NCBI GenBank assembly: GCA_032719365.1
Contig: CM064864.1
Coordinates: forward strand, 3,372,817 to 3,436,816
Length of the DNA: 64,000 nt
From: Prinsepia uniflora
Lineage: Eukaryota > Streptophyta > Magnoliopsida > Rosales > Rosaceae
Direction: 5' to 3'
Shown: positions 11,361-22,080 of the stretch, in pieces
How the letters are laid out: every line of letters starts with the position of its first letter
How positions within the stretch are numbered: the stretch's first letter is position 1
The notes under the pieces: model-generated
What the model was told of the DNA's origin: nothing
Seen by the model: the letters and a program-made list of their open reading frames with translations, nothing else
Databases searched by the model: none
Position numbers and translations under genes: made by a program

Positions 11361-12523
11361 CCTATCCTCAGACGGGTTGACCCGTATTCCTACAACTCGG
11401 GTCGATCAGACCCGCGATCAAGACCCGGTCACCATTTCTTCATTTCTCAAACATTTTCATTCCTTTTGATTCCTAGCTACTCGTCTGGATCCTAGGAAGG
11501 GTTCTATGGAATTAGAATTGAGAAAAACAGATAGGATCGAGGGCCTACCTCGAAGAACAGAACCGGCCTCCCGTCGCAGTTTAGTCGCCGTCCTGATCCC
11601 CTCCGGCCACGAGCTCAATTCCAGTGGGTTCCTGGAAGTCCCTAGAGTCGATTAGGATCCATGAAGAATAAAACTAAACGTGGGAAAACAAGTTACCAAA
11701 AATCTGGGTTTGAAACCGTCACGGGTTTCCCTGGTTCCTTCCTCGCCGCCGTCCTCCGCCGTGGTCGCTGCCGTCGCTCAGCCTCACCAGGGAGTCCCCA
11801 ACACGCAGACACAGAGAGTGGGTGATGAGCTGGGGTGTTTGATCGAAATGGGCAGAATGTGCTCTGCGGGTAAGAAATATAAAGAATGGAGGGAAAGGAA
11901 CGGACGACCCAGATTTGATCTCAAGGATGAGATCAATGGCTCAGATCAGATCAGGGGTTTTCAAATCCAAGGGCTGAAATTTAAAGTTGATTTAAATGCT
12001 ATTAAATCCCTTAGTGGATCTGATCCAATCTAGCCAATGGGTGAGTGACACTTGTCACTCACCAGGTGTCCTCCAATCAGATTTCCTGAATATAATATTC
12101 GATACGAAAACCGAGACCCGAACCTCCCGATTTCACGTTTCTTACCATAACTTCCCCGTACAAAGTCCGATTTCGGCGTGCCGCCTGTCTACGGACTCAG
12201 GACGTCGAGGCCTACCCAACGGTCCTTGAGTCAACAGAAAATTAGTTGCCAAAAGAAAAGTCAACATTTTCCCCGAAAGTCCAAATTACGGTAATGCCCC
12301 TGAACTTCCGATAGTCATAACTTTCTCCCTGATCGTCCGAAATGGACGTGCCACCTGTCTATGAACTCGTGACGTCCCGAACTACGTCACGGTCATAGGT
12401 CAAGGTTCATTTAGTTCATCAATCAAAAAGTCAACAATTTGACCATACCAATCACAAGGGTAAAATCGTCAAATCACACTTTAAATTATAATATGGGAAT
12501 CCTCGAATTTCCGGGGTGTTACA

Positions 12524-12548
12524 TATATATATATATATATACATATGT
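12524..12548. repeat. TA dinucleotide repeat at the inner family G insertion site
   Basis: A short (TA)n/(CA) tract directly after the inner LTR end. It lies within the outer LTR. Confidence 0.8.
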
Positions 12549-13974
12549 GTGTGCATTTTTGTGTGTTTTGGAAACAAAATGCGAGTGGAAACAGGGAGAG
12601 GAAAATAAAGGAGAGGAAAGAAGAGAGAAGAAGAAAGGGAGAACCAAGGGGAGAGAGAGGGAAGTGAAATAAGGAGAACCAGAAAGGAAGAGGAGGAAGG
12701 AACCCAAACTTGAAAACCCGAAAGCTTGAAAAATCGGAAAATTGGAAATCGATCATTTGAATAATTTGAAGTTTCCAAGCTTGCAACCAAACCCACTAAT
12801 ATCTTAGTTGAGTTCCTGGGATTGATTTGAGTCAGAAACACTAAAGGTTTTGATGTGGGAAAGCGTGGAAACCAAGCTTGAACTTTGGCCGAAAGCTTAG
12901 AGCATCAGGCAATGTTTTCGAGGCGATACAATTCCTCGATTTACGGAGGAACGCCTAATTCGGGATTAAATTGCGAGGACAGTGTGTGAGTGGACTTTAA
13001 AAAAAAATTATACATGCATAGTTAAATGTTTTAATTGTTTTATTGTATGATTTATGTTGCAATGATTTGAATATGATTTCGAAATGATTATTTGATGATT
13101 TTATGGATTTATAGATTAGTTCTGCACATATATTTTACAGTGTTTTGTGAAAACGGTGTTTGAGGCTCAAGCCCAGTTTTTAATGTGTTTTGACTTGGTA
13201 TTAAGTCAAAGATTTTTGTTAAATGAGTTTGCTTGGTTTTGTGAATTTTTTTTCCACGGTAGTCATCCTCATATGATACTAGTATAGTCCATATAGTGCC
13301 TGAGTGTAGTTCCCAAATGTGACCTGGATGGTGCGTAAGTGCAGTTCTCAAGGATACTATTTCAGTTTGTATGGTGTATAATTGAAGTTCTCAGACATGC
13401 CTGGATGGTGCGTGAGTGCAGTTTCTAGACGTGACTCGGATGGTGCTAAGTGCAATTTTTGAGTTTACCTACGCGTAGTGAATATATGATATCGTGACTG
13501 GTGTTTGAATATTGAGGATTGGATGTATTTGACGGTTGAGATTGTGTGCAGATTTTTTCACATGATTTGATGAAAGTGATTTGATTTGATTTCGGAAATG
13601 TAGGCCACGAATTTCTAATGCATTTTATGATTTTGAGTCCCACCATTGATGTGATTTGATTGATTTGAAATTCGATTATCCACGTTTTATTATATGCATG
13701 CATGTTTATAAAATGGAAGGTAAAATTTTATTTTTCGAAATGTGTTTTCAAATGATTATTTTTGTCCACTCACATTTTTCATGGTTTTGATGACCCTATA
13801 GGTCGTTGCACGGAAATTCAGAACTGATCGAGAGGCGGACGCATACGCAGTAAACCGGTACAAGTATCCATTGTCAGATAAGTGTTGATGGTAGTTTCGG
13901 TATTTTGGATTACTTGTCATACGCGAGCAGGATTAGGGACGGTTATCAAAGTGTTTTAGGAGTGGGTCCTGTCA

Positions 13975-14411
13975 ATAATTAATGGAAGAACCATGCTACA
14001 CATTTTGAAGAGTTTAAGGTATTAATTGCAACATTTGAAACATTATGTATAAATTTATTAGAAAGTATAAAATACAAGATAATAAAATATAATTTATACT
14101 TAATATTAATACTAGTGGTTGAAATTGATCAAGGCATTAATGGAATCAAAGTTCGTCCTCAAGGATGTGTTCCTTGGGAAGAAATTGGCTTAAAGCTCAA
14201 TCTAATTTTCTACCTTGCACCTCACATTGAGCTTGTTCATTTTTTTAACCAATTTCAAGTTCATGGAAAACTCTATGCAATAGATATTGACATTAGGCTC
14301 TGAAATATTAAATAATAATCTTTACTAAAGAAATAATAACGTAGAGTTTTTGGTAATAAATCAATAATGTAGTGACAATATTATTTCATAGTATTAGCCT
14401 ATTAGGTATCT
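13975..14411. other. Spacer between a family G LTR and the beta-glucosidase
   Basis: Contains an open frame 14115-14303 (62 aa, with VRPQGCVPWEEIGLKLN). Its base composition is more gene-like than its surroundings, but I recognise no family. It could be an exon relic. Confidence 0.3.
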
Positions 14412-15968
14412 TTAGACTTGTCCATTGAGGAATTTAAATAGCCATTTTGCAGAATCTTTGGGAACACGGTTGAAGTTCTCTTTGTAATCCACGTAGTAAA
14501 GTCCGTATCTTAGACTATAACCATCATTCCATTCAAAATCATCAAGTAGAGTCCAGTAGAAATATCCTTTCACATTCACACCGTTCTTCATCGCCTTAGT
14601 GATCCAATATAAATGCCTAAGAGTGTTCTCAATTCTCTGTGGATCCTTCACTGCTTCAGCAACTCCGCGTTTATCATCCTTTGCCTCCGTGATTCCATTT
14701 TCTGTAATGTAAATTGTAGGATTTTGATACTTTTCCTTCATGAACTCCAGCAATTTTTGCAAACCTTCCGGATAAACGTAGATGAAATTGCTTCCGTCAG
14801 CCAGCGGACCAATTTTGTCTCCATTTGTATTTGTTTCATTTGAAGATACTAAAGAATCAGTACGATAACAAATTATTTTACGAAATGATGGTGGAACATT
14901 TTTACCGTATCTTGATGTATAATAATTGATCCCAATAAAATCAAATGACCCCTTCACCAAAGTCTTTTCTTCCTTGGTGAAACTAGGCAATCTTTCCTTG
15001 ACTAACTCCCTCATACTCTTCGGATAATCTCCGAATACCAACGGTTCCATGTACCATCCGAGGTTGAAATCTAAAGCTCTCTCTGAAGCAGCTTTGTCTT
15101 CTCTAGAGTCTGAATCAGGTTCCACATATTGTCCTACGAGACTCAGACCAATTTTTCCTCCTTGTTGTTTATGAAACTTGTCTCTATACAAATTTACAAC
15201 AGCGGCATGGGCAAGGATAAGGTTATGGCTTACAATATAAGGTTCGGTAGATGAATTGCCAACATTGCATGGAAATTTTGATCGAACTGAACATCTTCCT
15301 GGTGCAGCAACTCCAAGATCATATCCCATCATGGCAACAATGAATGGCTCATTAATTGTAATCCAATTTTTAACCCTGTCACCAAATGCCTTAAAACAAA
15401 TTTCACTATAATCCTTAAAATCGTTGATAAAAGAGTGATTCAGCATGCCTCCATACTTGTCTGTCAAGGCTTGTGGTGGATCAAAATGCATTAGGGTCAC
15501 ATAGGGTGTGATTTCATTCTTGATTAATTCATCAATCAAGCAGTTGTAATGATCAATACCCTCTTGGTTTATTCCACCATTCAAAGTCCCATTGGGAAGA
15601 ATTCGGGTCCAAGAGATGGAAAATCTATAAGAATCAACGCCGAGGTCTTTTACAAGCTTCACATCTTCTTTGTACCGCTTATACGAATCAACAGCAGTGA
15701 CCATGTTTGATTGATTGTTAATTTTTTCCGGAAATTTCTCAACAAAGTTGTCCCAAATACTTGGTCCTCTTCCTCCTGATTTTGCAGATCCTTCTATCTG
15801 CGCAGCAGCAGTAGAGACTCCAAACACAAAATCATAGGGGAAGTTCGCCCTCTTAACTCCAAGTTCTTCTTGATTTGATGCATTCGTATAAACTTGCGAC
15901 AAGCATGAAATCCAAGCAATGAGAAACATCATCCGTAAAAATTTTGAAATTTTATGTGAAGACGCCAT
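14412..15968 (-). CDS. GH1 beta-glucosidase, intronless
   Basis: A single uninterrupted frame encodes a 518-aa family-1 glycoside hydrolase, full length for plant enzymes. Residues 1-30 look like a secretory signal peptide. Catalytic residues are present: acid/base Glu207 in TINEP and nucleophile Glu423 in ITENG. Other landmarks are Gln57 in the glucose pocket, the insert with GRCS...PC (about 225-234), and FEWNDGY (478-484), which contacts glucose. The usual HWD motif reads HFD (161-163), a substitution I associate with some asterid glucosidases. Plant GH1 genes normally have about 11-13 exons, so the absence of introns suggests retroposition, although no poly-A tail or flanking duplication is obvious. 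The family hydrolyses glycosides of defence compounds, hormones or cell-wall precursors; the substrate cannot be read from sequence. Expected location is apoplast, vacuole or ER. Confidence 0.9.
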   Translation of the reverse strand: MASSHKISKFLRMMFLIAWISCLSQVYTNASNQEELGVKRANFPYDFVFGVSTAAAQIEGSAKSGGRGPSIWDNFVEKFPEKINNQSNMVTAVDSYKRYKEDVKLVKDLGVDSYRFSISWTRILPNGTLNGGINQEGIDHYNCLIDELIKNEITPYVTLMHFDPPQALTDKYGGMLNHSFINDFKDYSEICFKAFGDRVKNWITINEPFIVAMMGYDLGVAAPGRCSVRSKFPCNVGNSSTEPYIVSHNLILAHAAVVNLYRDKFHKQQGGKIGLSLVGQYVEPDSDSREDKAASERALDFNLGWYMEPLVFGDYPKSMRELVKERLPSFTKEEKTLVKGSFDFIGINYYTSRYGKNVPPSFRKIICYRTDSLVSSNETNTNGDKIGPLADGSNFIYVYPEGLQKLLEFMKEKYQNPTIYITENGITEAKDDKRGVAEAVKDPQRIENTLRHLYWITKAMKNGVNVKGYFYWTLLDDFEWNDGYSLRYGLYYVDYKENFNRVPKDSAKWLFKFLNGQV

Positions 15969-16456
15969 AATCTCCGATCCTATACGTGATCAATATTATC
16001 AGAGTAGAATGTAAATTAAAGAAGCTAGTTGAAGTCCGAACTAGCTTCGGATGTTCAACTACATAAGCCAATTACCTATTCTTATGTAGACCTGCAGAAA
16101 AAAAAAAAAAACATAACTAATTAACAAGAAACAATGCATCCACTAAAAAAAGATGGAAAAAAAAAAAGAATTATGACTTGCAATTAATAGATTTTGTTGT
16201 AACAATTGAATCCGCCATAAATTTGTTCAAACTAAAATTAAGAACCTAGAAAGGTACCAAATTAAGAATTCTGTAGAAAAAATGAACTTCGTTATAAAAA
16301 AAAAAGTTCTATTTGTTTTATTATTGCAACATTCGTGCAGTTAACAAATCCAATTTTTTTTTTAAAAAAAAAACTGTTGTAAATATGTATAATTATGTGG
16401 TTATTTCAGTAAAAGAACATTTACGTCTATGTGTATAACCACAACTCTAACTCTAT
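15969..16456 (-). promoter_or_regulatory. Upstream region of the beta-glucosidase
   Basis: AT-rich, with poly-A tracts near 16100 and 16155. A TATATA box candidate on the minus strand (about 16454-16460) lies nearly 490 bp before the ATG and directly touches the hAT-like insertion at 16465. No transcription start can be fixed from sequence. Confidence 0.3.
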
Positions 16457-16464
16457 ATAAGGAG

Positions 16465-17093
16465 TAGGGTGGGAATGATACGCTTTAATACAGATATTGA
16501 CAAAATCCAAATCCAAACCGTTAAAATCTTAAAGGTTCGATACAGTTTGGATTTTTTTAAATTGGAAATAAAATCGTTTCGATCCAAACCGTTACTAACA
16601 ATTCGGTTTGAATTAGAACGATTTGAAACCATTTATGCATAAATAAAAGTAAGGATATTAAAAATAAAAAGTAAGGATATAAACAAAACAACGAAATAAT
16701 CAATACTCAAAATTTTGTATATTAAGCTTGCGCAGGATTGGATTGCAAACATTACCACTATATTAAGATTTATCAAACAAACATTACCACTTAATAATAT
16801 TTTATTATACTCTTATCTGAGTACGCATGTATTTATATGGATATATCTGGGTTTTTTTTTATTATTATTTGTACTTTGCATTAATAATAGATTTAAAAAT
16901 TAATATATTTTTTAATGGTGCGGTTTCGATTTAATGGGTTTCCAAAATGAAAATCCAAATCTAAACCGATACTAACGGAGTAATTTGGATTCTCACACCG
17001 ATTAACTTTTATTCGATCCAATATAAACTGTTGGATAAATAGCGGTTTAAAACGAATTGATTAAAAGTTTTAACAGATTTATGCTCACTCCTA
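16465..17093. mobile_element. Non-autonomous hAT-like element, 629 bp
   Basis: Flanked by a perfect 8-bp duplication ATAAGGAG (16457-16464 and 17094-17101). Left end TAGGGTGGGAATGATA and right end ...TATGCTCACTCCTA form imperfect terminal inverted repeats of the common plant TAGGRGTG type. Subterminal AAACCG/CGGTTT motifs recur on both sides. No transposase. A second copy of the right-end sequence (GGTTTTAACAGATTTATG and CACTCCTA, 17121-17152) follows outside the element and may be a truncated relative. Confidence 0.85.
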
Positions 17094-17152
17094 ATAAGGA
17101 GGTTAGGCTCAATAAAAGAAATGGTTTTAACAGATTTATGCCCACTCCTAAA

Positions 17153-18024
17153 TAGCATTTGTGTGTGGTTACGTATTGGCACGTATTTCGAGGTTTCGGC
17201 CTTATACGGTGCCTATACGGGTTTGTACTTCTACGTTGGTTTAAATGAAATGGTTTTGGATTTAAAAAGGATAAACTCGGGCATGAGACCCATTTGGTTT
17301 GTTTCGGGCATGTAGCCCTATTGATGACCTACGGGTCTGAATCGTGGTCGCGGCGAGTGCTATGTGCACGGCGACGGACGATACGACGCTCGCCTCCGGA
17401 CTGGGATGTGTTCCTTCCAGAGAGGTCACGATGCACGATCCATTGTCGGGCAGCCGAGGGAGGCTCGACTTTGGAGTGCTGACGGTTCAGGATATCGATC
17501 GGTGATGGGTACACCATGATCTTGTGATGGTCGCGTCAGTTGATAAGTTCACGGCGACATACCAGGATTGAGGGCGGTCCTGGACTGATGGTTGCACACA
17601 TCACTACGATCGAAGTCGTGACTGACCCTAAGATATCGGGCACGATGCCCAGTTGAGTCATGTGTTCGGGCACGAGACCCAGTTACTTTACGTTTATGTT
17701 TTCGGATCGGGGACCCTAAATGGATTTAAAGGTTCATGACGGTTTATGGAGACCGGCATGGACTCTTGAAAGGTTTTTATGGTTCATGACGGTTTATGGG
17801 GACCGGACATGAATGTTTTCGATATATATATATATATATATATGCATATACCTTCCTTAATTAGAATGTCTCCTCTGGGGAAGGTCGTTGGCCTAGGTCG
17901 ACCCCGGAGTAGTCACGAAGCACTAACTGAGTGAAATCGCCCCCGTTGGGTACCTTACTCTCAGGAAGACTTGGATTATAACCTCAGGGAGGGTCATTGA
18001 TCTACGGACATTGACCTGAGTGGA
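17153..18024 (+). mobile_element. Family G LTR, left part of a copy split by a retrotransposon
   Basis: Plus-oriented family G sequence with hairpin units of the form GGGCATGTAGCCC and GGGCACGATGCCC (about 17280-17680). It stops at GTGGA (18020-18024), the target duplication of the element inserted at 18025, and resumes at 28027. I found no TGTAAC start, so its 5' end is truncated or too diverged; the left boundary is approximate. Confidence 0.55.
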
Positions 18025-19557
18025 TGATAGGTCCTCAAATAAACGTTATTTTATATTATTTTATACCCTTTATACTTGATTTTTAATATTAAAATAATAA
18101 ATAATTAGACAAATTAATTTATTTTGTGATATTTTTGTAGAAATAAATAAAGCTTGGAATTTGGAGCATTTTGGTGAAAGAATCGTCCCGATCGGAATTA
18201 TAACGAAGAAATTATGGACGAAATATGAGAAACCACTGAAAATCGCAAGGAAATTCGGTGGGAAGCTGCTGAAATTCAGCAGCCCAAGCCAAAAATTCAG
18301 CAACCCCCAATAGTTCCCAAAATCAGCATATTTGCCCCAAAATCAGCAACTTTTCCCCAAAATCAGCCACTTTTCCCCAAAATCAGCCACTTTTCCCCAA
18401 AATCAGCATATTTGCCCCAAAATCAGCATCTTTTCCCACCAAATCTCATCATTGCCATCACTTCTTCATGTACTATTTTATTGCTATTTTTATATTTTAA
18501 TTTTGTACTTTTAATTAAACAATTGTGGCATTCCCTCTATAAATAGGGAGGTCATTTCATGTATTTGGAGAGTCCCCCATTAGTTTCATTCTTCCATTTC
18601 TTTCATTTTTCTTAGTTCTTAGTTCTTAGTTTAGTTCTTTTGTTTCTCTCTTTTGAGAGACATTTTTGGGGACCATTTTTACTTCTTGTAGATTTTCTTA
18701 TTAATTAGTTTTCTTTTAATTCTTATTCGTAATTTATGTTATTTTTATGTTATTTTCATTTCTTCTTTACTATTGTTCTTGGTATTTTCTTTCTAACATT
18801 TGTAAGTAAGAATGCAATCTCCATGTGTTTTACTTTTTGAATTTCTTTTACTTCATATGTTTTAGTGCTTAAACTTCAATTTGATGTTAAGTGTTTTATC
18901 CGCTGTCGGTGCACTTAGAGTGGAATTGAAGAGATTAAATGTTGATCGCTGTCGGCGCATTTAATTATAAACTTAAGGTAAATCATGTTGTAAATGTTTG
19001 AAGCATATTGATATTTGACGCACATTAATGGTTGATGCATTTATAATATTGAAAGATATATGTAAGTATTTGAGATGATGAAGGTAGGATTTCGTAATTG
19101 GTTTATTATGAGCAAAATGTTAGAAAGAAGTCTATTTTTAGGAGTAGTTTAAATAATGTGATTGTTAATTCGAAATTACTTACGTAAAAGTGTGGGTTTT
19201 GTCTATGAAACTACTCTATGGTTTGTAAATTCCAATTAGCATGAGCATTTGCATTTTAATTCTTAATTAGTGTTTTCTTTAATTTAGTTATAAATCTTTT
19301 CAAAACCCCCCTTCTTTATTCTTTTATTCTTTTATTCTTTTAATTCTTTTATTCTTTTATTCCTTTAATTCTTTATTCTTTAATTCTTTAATTCATTATT
19401 CTTTTATTCATCTCTCACTAACACATTATTAATGTTCCCTAATTTCCCCGGTTAAGAACGATCCCTATTTACCAATACTACTTCTACACAAAAAGGGTTT
19501 AAATTGCATAACACTCGAATTACGTGTTTAATTTAATGCGTAGTTTGGGCATAGTCA
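18025..19557 (+). repeat. 5' LTR of the LARD-like element
   Basis: 1533 bp, TGATAGGTCCTC...CATAGTCA. It contains CTATAAATAGGG (18536-18547), a likely TATA box, and six 20-bp CCCCAAAATCAGC-type units (about 18318-18437), one more than the 3' LTR. This single extra unit accounts for the 20-bp length difference. A TTTTATTC-rich tract lies at about 19315-19410. The 77-aa minus-strand open frame at 18070-18303 is repeated in the other LTR and has no domain. Confidence 0.9.
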
Positions 19558-19562
19558 ATTTT

Positions 19563-19580
19563 TGGCGCCGTTGCCGGGGA
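19563..19580 (+). promoter_or_regulatory. Primer-binding site for tRNA-Asp
   Basis: TGGCGCCGTTGCCGGGGA, 5 nt after the 5' LTR, complements the CCA-bearing 3' end of plant tRNA-Asp over 18 nt. This site is characteristic of several plant Ty3/gypsy lineages. Confidence 0.9.
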
Positions 19581-19934
19581 AATTGAAAATCATTTTTAAT
19601 TTGTTAGTGTATGTATATAAATTGTGCATATTATACTTGTTTATAAATTTTACTTTTGTTAATATGATATTTATCCATCTTATTATTGTTCTTATTATTT
19701 TTGTTTATAATGCTCATACTTTACTTATTCTTAATTTCTAATTTATACTTGTTCATAAATGTTCATAATTTTTTTTTTTGTATTTGTTCATATTAAAATT
19801 GATACTTGTTCATAATTTAATTTCATTTGTTTACTTTTACTTTTACTTATTCATATTAAAATTGATACTTGTCATAAATGTATATTGCACATATTCACTT
19901 TTCCTTACTTTTAATTTTTTTTTCTTTACACTTT

Positions 19935-20245
19935 CTAACTTTTTCTTTAATCCATTAACTTTAATTTTATTCCATAAACTTTTTCTTTATTCCTTTAACT
20001 TTAAATTTATTCATTAACTTTTTATTCCATTAACTTTTTATTCCATTAACTTTTATTCCATTAACTTTATTCCATTCACCTTTTATTCCACTAACTTTTT
20101 ATTCCATTAACTTTTTATTTCATTAACTTTTTATTCCATTAATTTTATTCCATTAACTTTTTATTCCACTAACTTTTTATTCCACTAACTTTTTATTCCA
20201 TTAACTTTATTTCATTAACTTTTTATTCCATTAACTTTTTTATTA
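19935..20245. repeat. ATTCCATTAACTTTTT minisatellite
   Basis: About fifteen degenerate 15-18 bp units of TTTATTCCATTAACTTT in the internal region of the LARD-like element. Non-coding. Confidence 0.8.
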
Positions 20246-22080
20246 CACTTATTTTATTCTTATGTAATTATTTATTTGGTTATGTCTTGATAAAATTTAA
20301 ATTTAAATTTAAAAAAAATCAAAGTAAATAAAAAATTTTAAAAAAAAATCTTATCTTAGCTTTATGTTAGTGTTAATTCATACTTGTAAATAAATGTTGT
20401 ATATATGTTACTTGTTACCTTTTATACTTGTTCATAACTTTTATATTTTATAATATACATACATACTTGTTCATAATAGACTTTCATTTATGTTTGTTTA
20501 TAATTCTCTTACTTGTTATATTATTCTTGTTCATACTTGTACATAATGTTCATTCTTTTTAAATGTTCATAAATGCTTATAGTAATTATTCACTTTTCCT
20601 TATTTTTATTTTTATATTGTTTTTGTAAATAAAAAAACATCATAAAATTCGTAAAAAAAAAAATCTTCATTTATTTTTTTTTAAATTCCGAAAAAAAACA
20701 TAAATTTAAAAAAATAATAAATTTAAATTTCTTATCTTCACTTTGTGTTAGTGTAAATCTCAATAGTTAAATAAATCTTATACATATATTAGTTTGTTAA
20801 TGAGAATTTGTTTTGTAAATATCATTACTTTTGAATGAAACCATACTTGTAAATAAATTGTTCATACTTATATAAATTGTTCATATGTAATTGTCATGTT
20901 ATATTTGTAAATTGTGCATAAAAACATACTTGTAAATAGTTATTGCATTCATGCATTAGTCTCGGCTATATGTAGATCACTTGTGCTTCGAAGTTTAGAT
21001 TTTAATCTTTAATCGGCGAAGACTCTTCTATTAACTCTCACCCACGGTAATTGTTAACACTTGAGTCATCTTAATTCCTCTGGAGTAAGAAATTTTCGAG
21101 GGTGATGTCTAGGACAAGAGACGGTACTTATAACGGGTTTTGGGTCTAAGAAATTAGCCCTGCCTCTTATGTGTATTTTTTCTAACCTAGTCACTTCTGA
21201 ACTTGCCCAAACAGTTGAATTAATCCAAGATATTTACTTGGGCCGCACGGACGTATAAGTCTCCATCTAAACTTTGAAGCTATGTGAACCATATATATCT
21301 TTGACTTCCCCCGACATTTAAATATTGTTTATATCTTAATTTACATTATTTGTCATGACAAAATTAAATTGCATCTTTAGTGTAACTAACTTGCATCTTT
21401 CATTCTAACTTGCATTTCATCTTTCATTTAACTTGCATTTTCACTTAACTTGCATATGTAGTTTTACTTGCATTGCACTCTTCCTCTAACTTACATCTTT
21501 AACTCAAATTGCATCCTTAACTTCAATTTGCATATCTAATTTGCATTCTTGACTAACGTACATCTCTGACTAACTAACTTGCATCTCTGTCTAGGCTGGA
21601 TGGACGTTAAACTTCAAGCGCTTGTTGGGAGGCAACCCAATGTGTTCCCGGGATGTGAAGGAGTCATCAATACAGATTTGCTATCCTCTACCCTTCACTC
21701 TCTTTTATTTTGTTTATTTAATGTTTTCCTATTATTTTCGTAAATCATCTTTCTTACTTTGATTCTATGTTTAATTACTTCGTATTTTCCTACATTGAGG
21801 ACAATGTAGAATTTAAGTGTGGGGGAATGGTTTACAATTTTAATTGTTCAAAAAAAAAACAAAAAAAAATTGAAAAAAATTATTAAAAAAAGGTGAAAAA
21901 AATAAAAAAAAAAATTGTTTACTTGAATTTTTTTTTGTTTTAACTTAGTGTTTTTATGAGTCTTAAGTTGCCATTTAACTTGTCAATGATATAAATGAAC
22001 AAAAATGAATATGTTATGGCCATAAAGATAATCACTACAACTTGAATTTGTTTGTTAATATTTTGTGATTAAGTGTTATA

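Larger units (their letters stand above)
9738..12523 (-). mobile_element. Family G LTR, inner copy in opposite orientation
   Basis: Read on the minus strand it starts TGTAACACCCCGGAAATTCG and ends GGCGGGTCCTGTCA. Flanking TATA repeats (9734-9737, 12524-12527) fit a 4-5 bp target duplication, though the site is itself TA-rich. It shares with 40393-42759 the block GTGACGTCCCGAACTACGTC (12369-12388 here) next to a GTGCCACCTGTC tract. It contains a hairpin array (10246-10434) and a dense ACGT-motif array (11035-11360). No protein domains; the open frames inside lack homology I can recognise. Confidence 0.7.
9381..13974 (+). mobile_element. Family G LTR (gypsy-like solo LTR), outer copy
   Basis: Starts TGTAACGACCC and ends GGAGTGGGTCCTGTCA, flanked by ATAA (AATAA if the terminal A is shared) at 9376-9380 and 13974-13979. 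It is interrupted at 9738-12523 by an inverted copy of the same family; without that it is about 1.8 kb. No coding region is present. The TG...CA ends, the extended imperfect inverted termini (TGTNNCGACCC-like) and the 4-5 bp duplication fit a long solo LTR of a Ty3/gypsy element. That class assignment is inferred, because no polymerase domain is attached to any copy. The segment before the right end has CCACTCAC then TGACCCTATAGGTCGTTG, a landmark shared with other copies. Confidence 0.65.

Noticed and set aside
12452..12841. Overlapping hydrophobic open frames on the minus strand
   Set aside because: Arise from AG-rich low-complexity sequence in the outer family G LTR; no recognised domain.
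14115..14303. 62-aa frame as a real gene
   Set aside because: Somewhat gene-like composition but no family recognised, no splice partner found; kept only as a note.
18070..18303. 77-aa frame repeated at 26559-26792
   Set aside because: Its duplication is explained by the two LTRs of one element; it has no domain.
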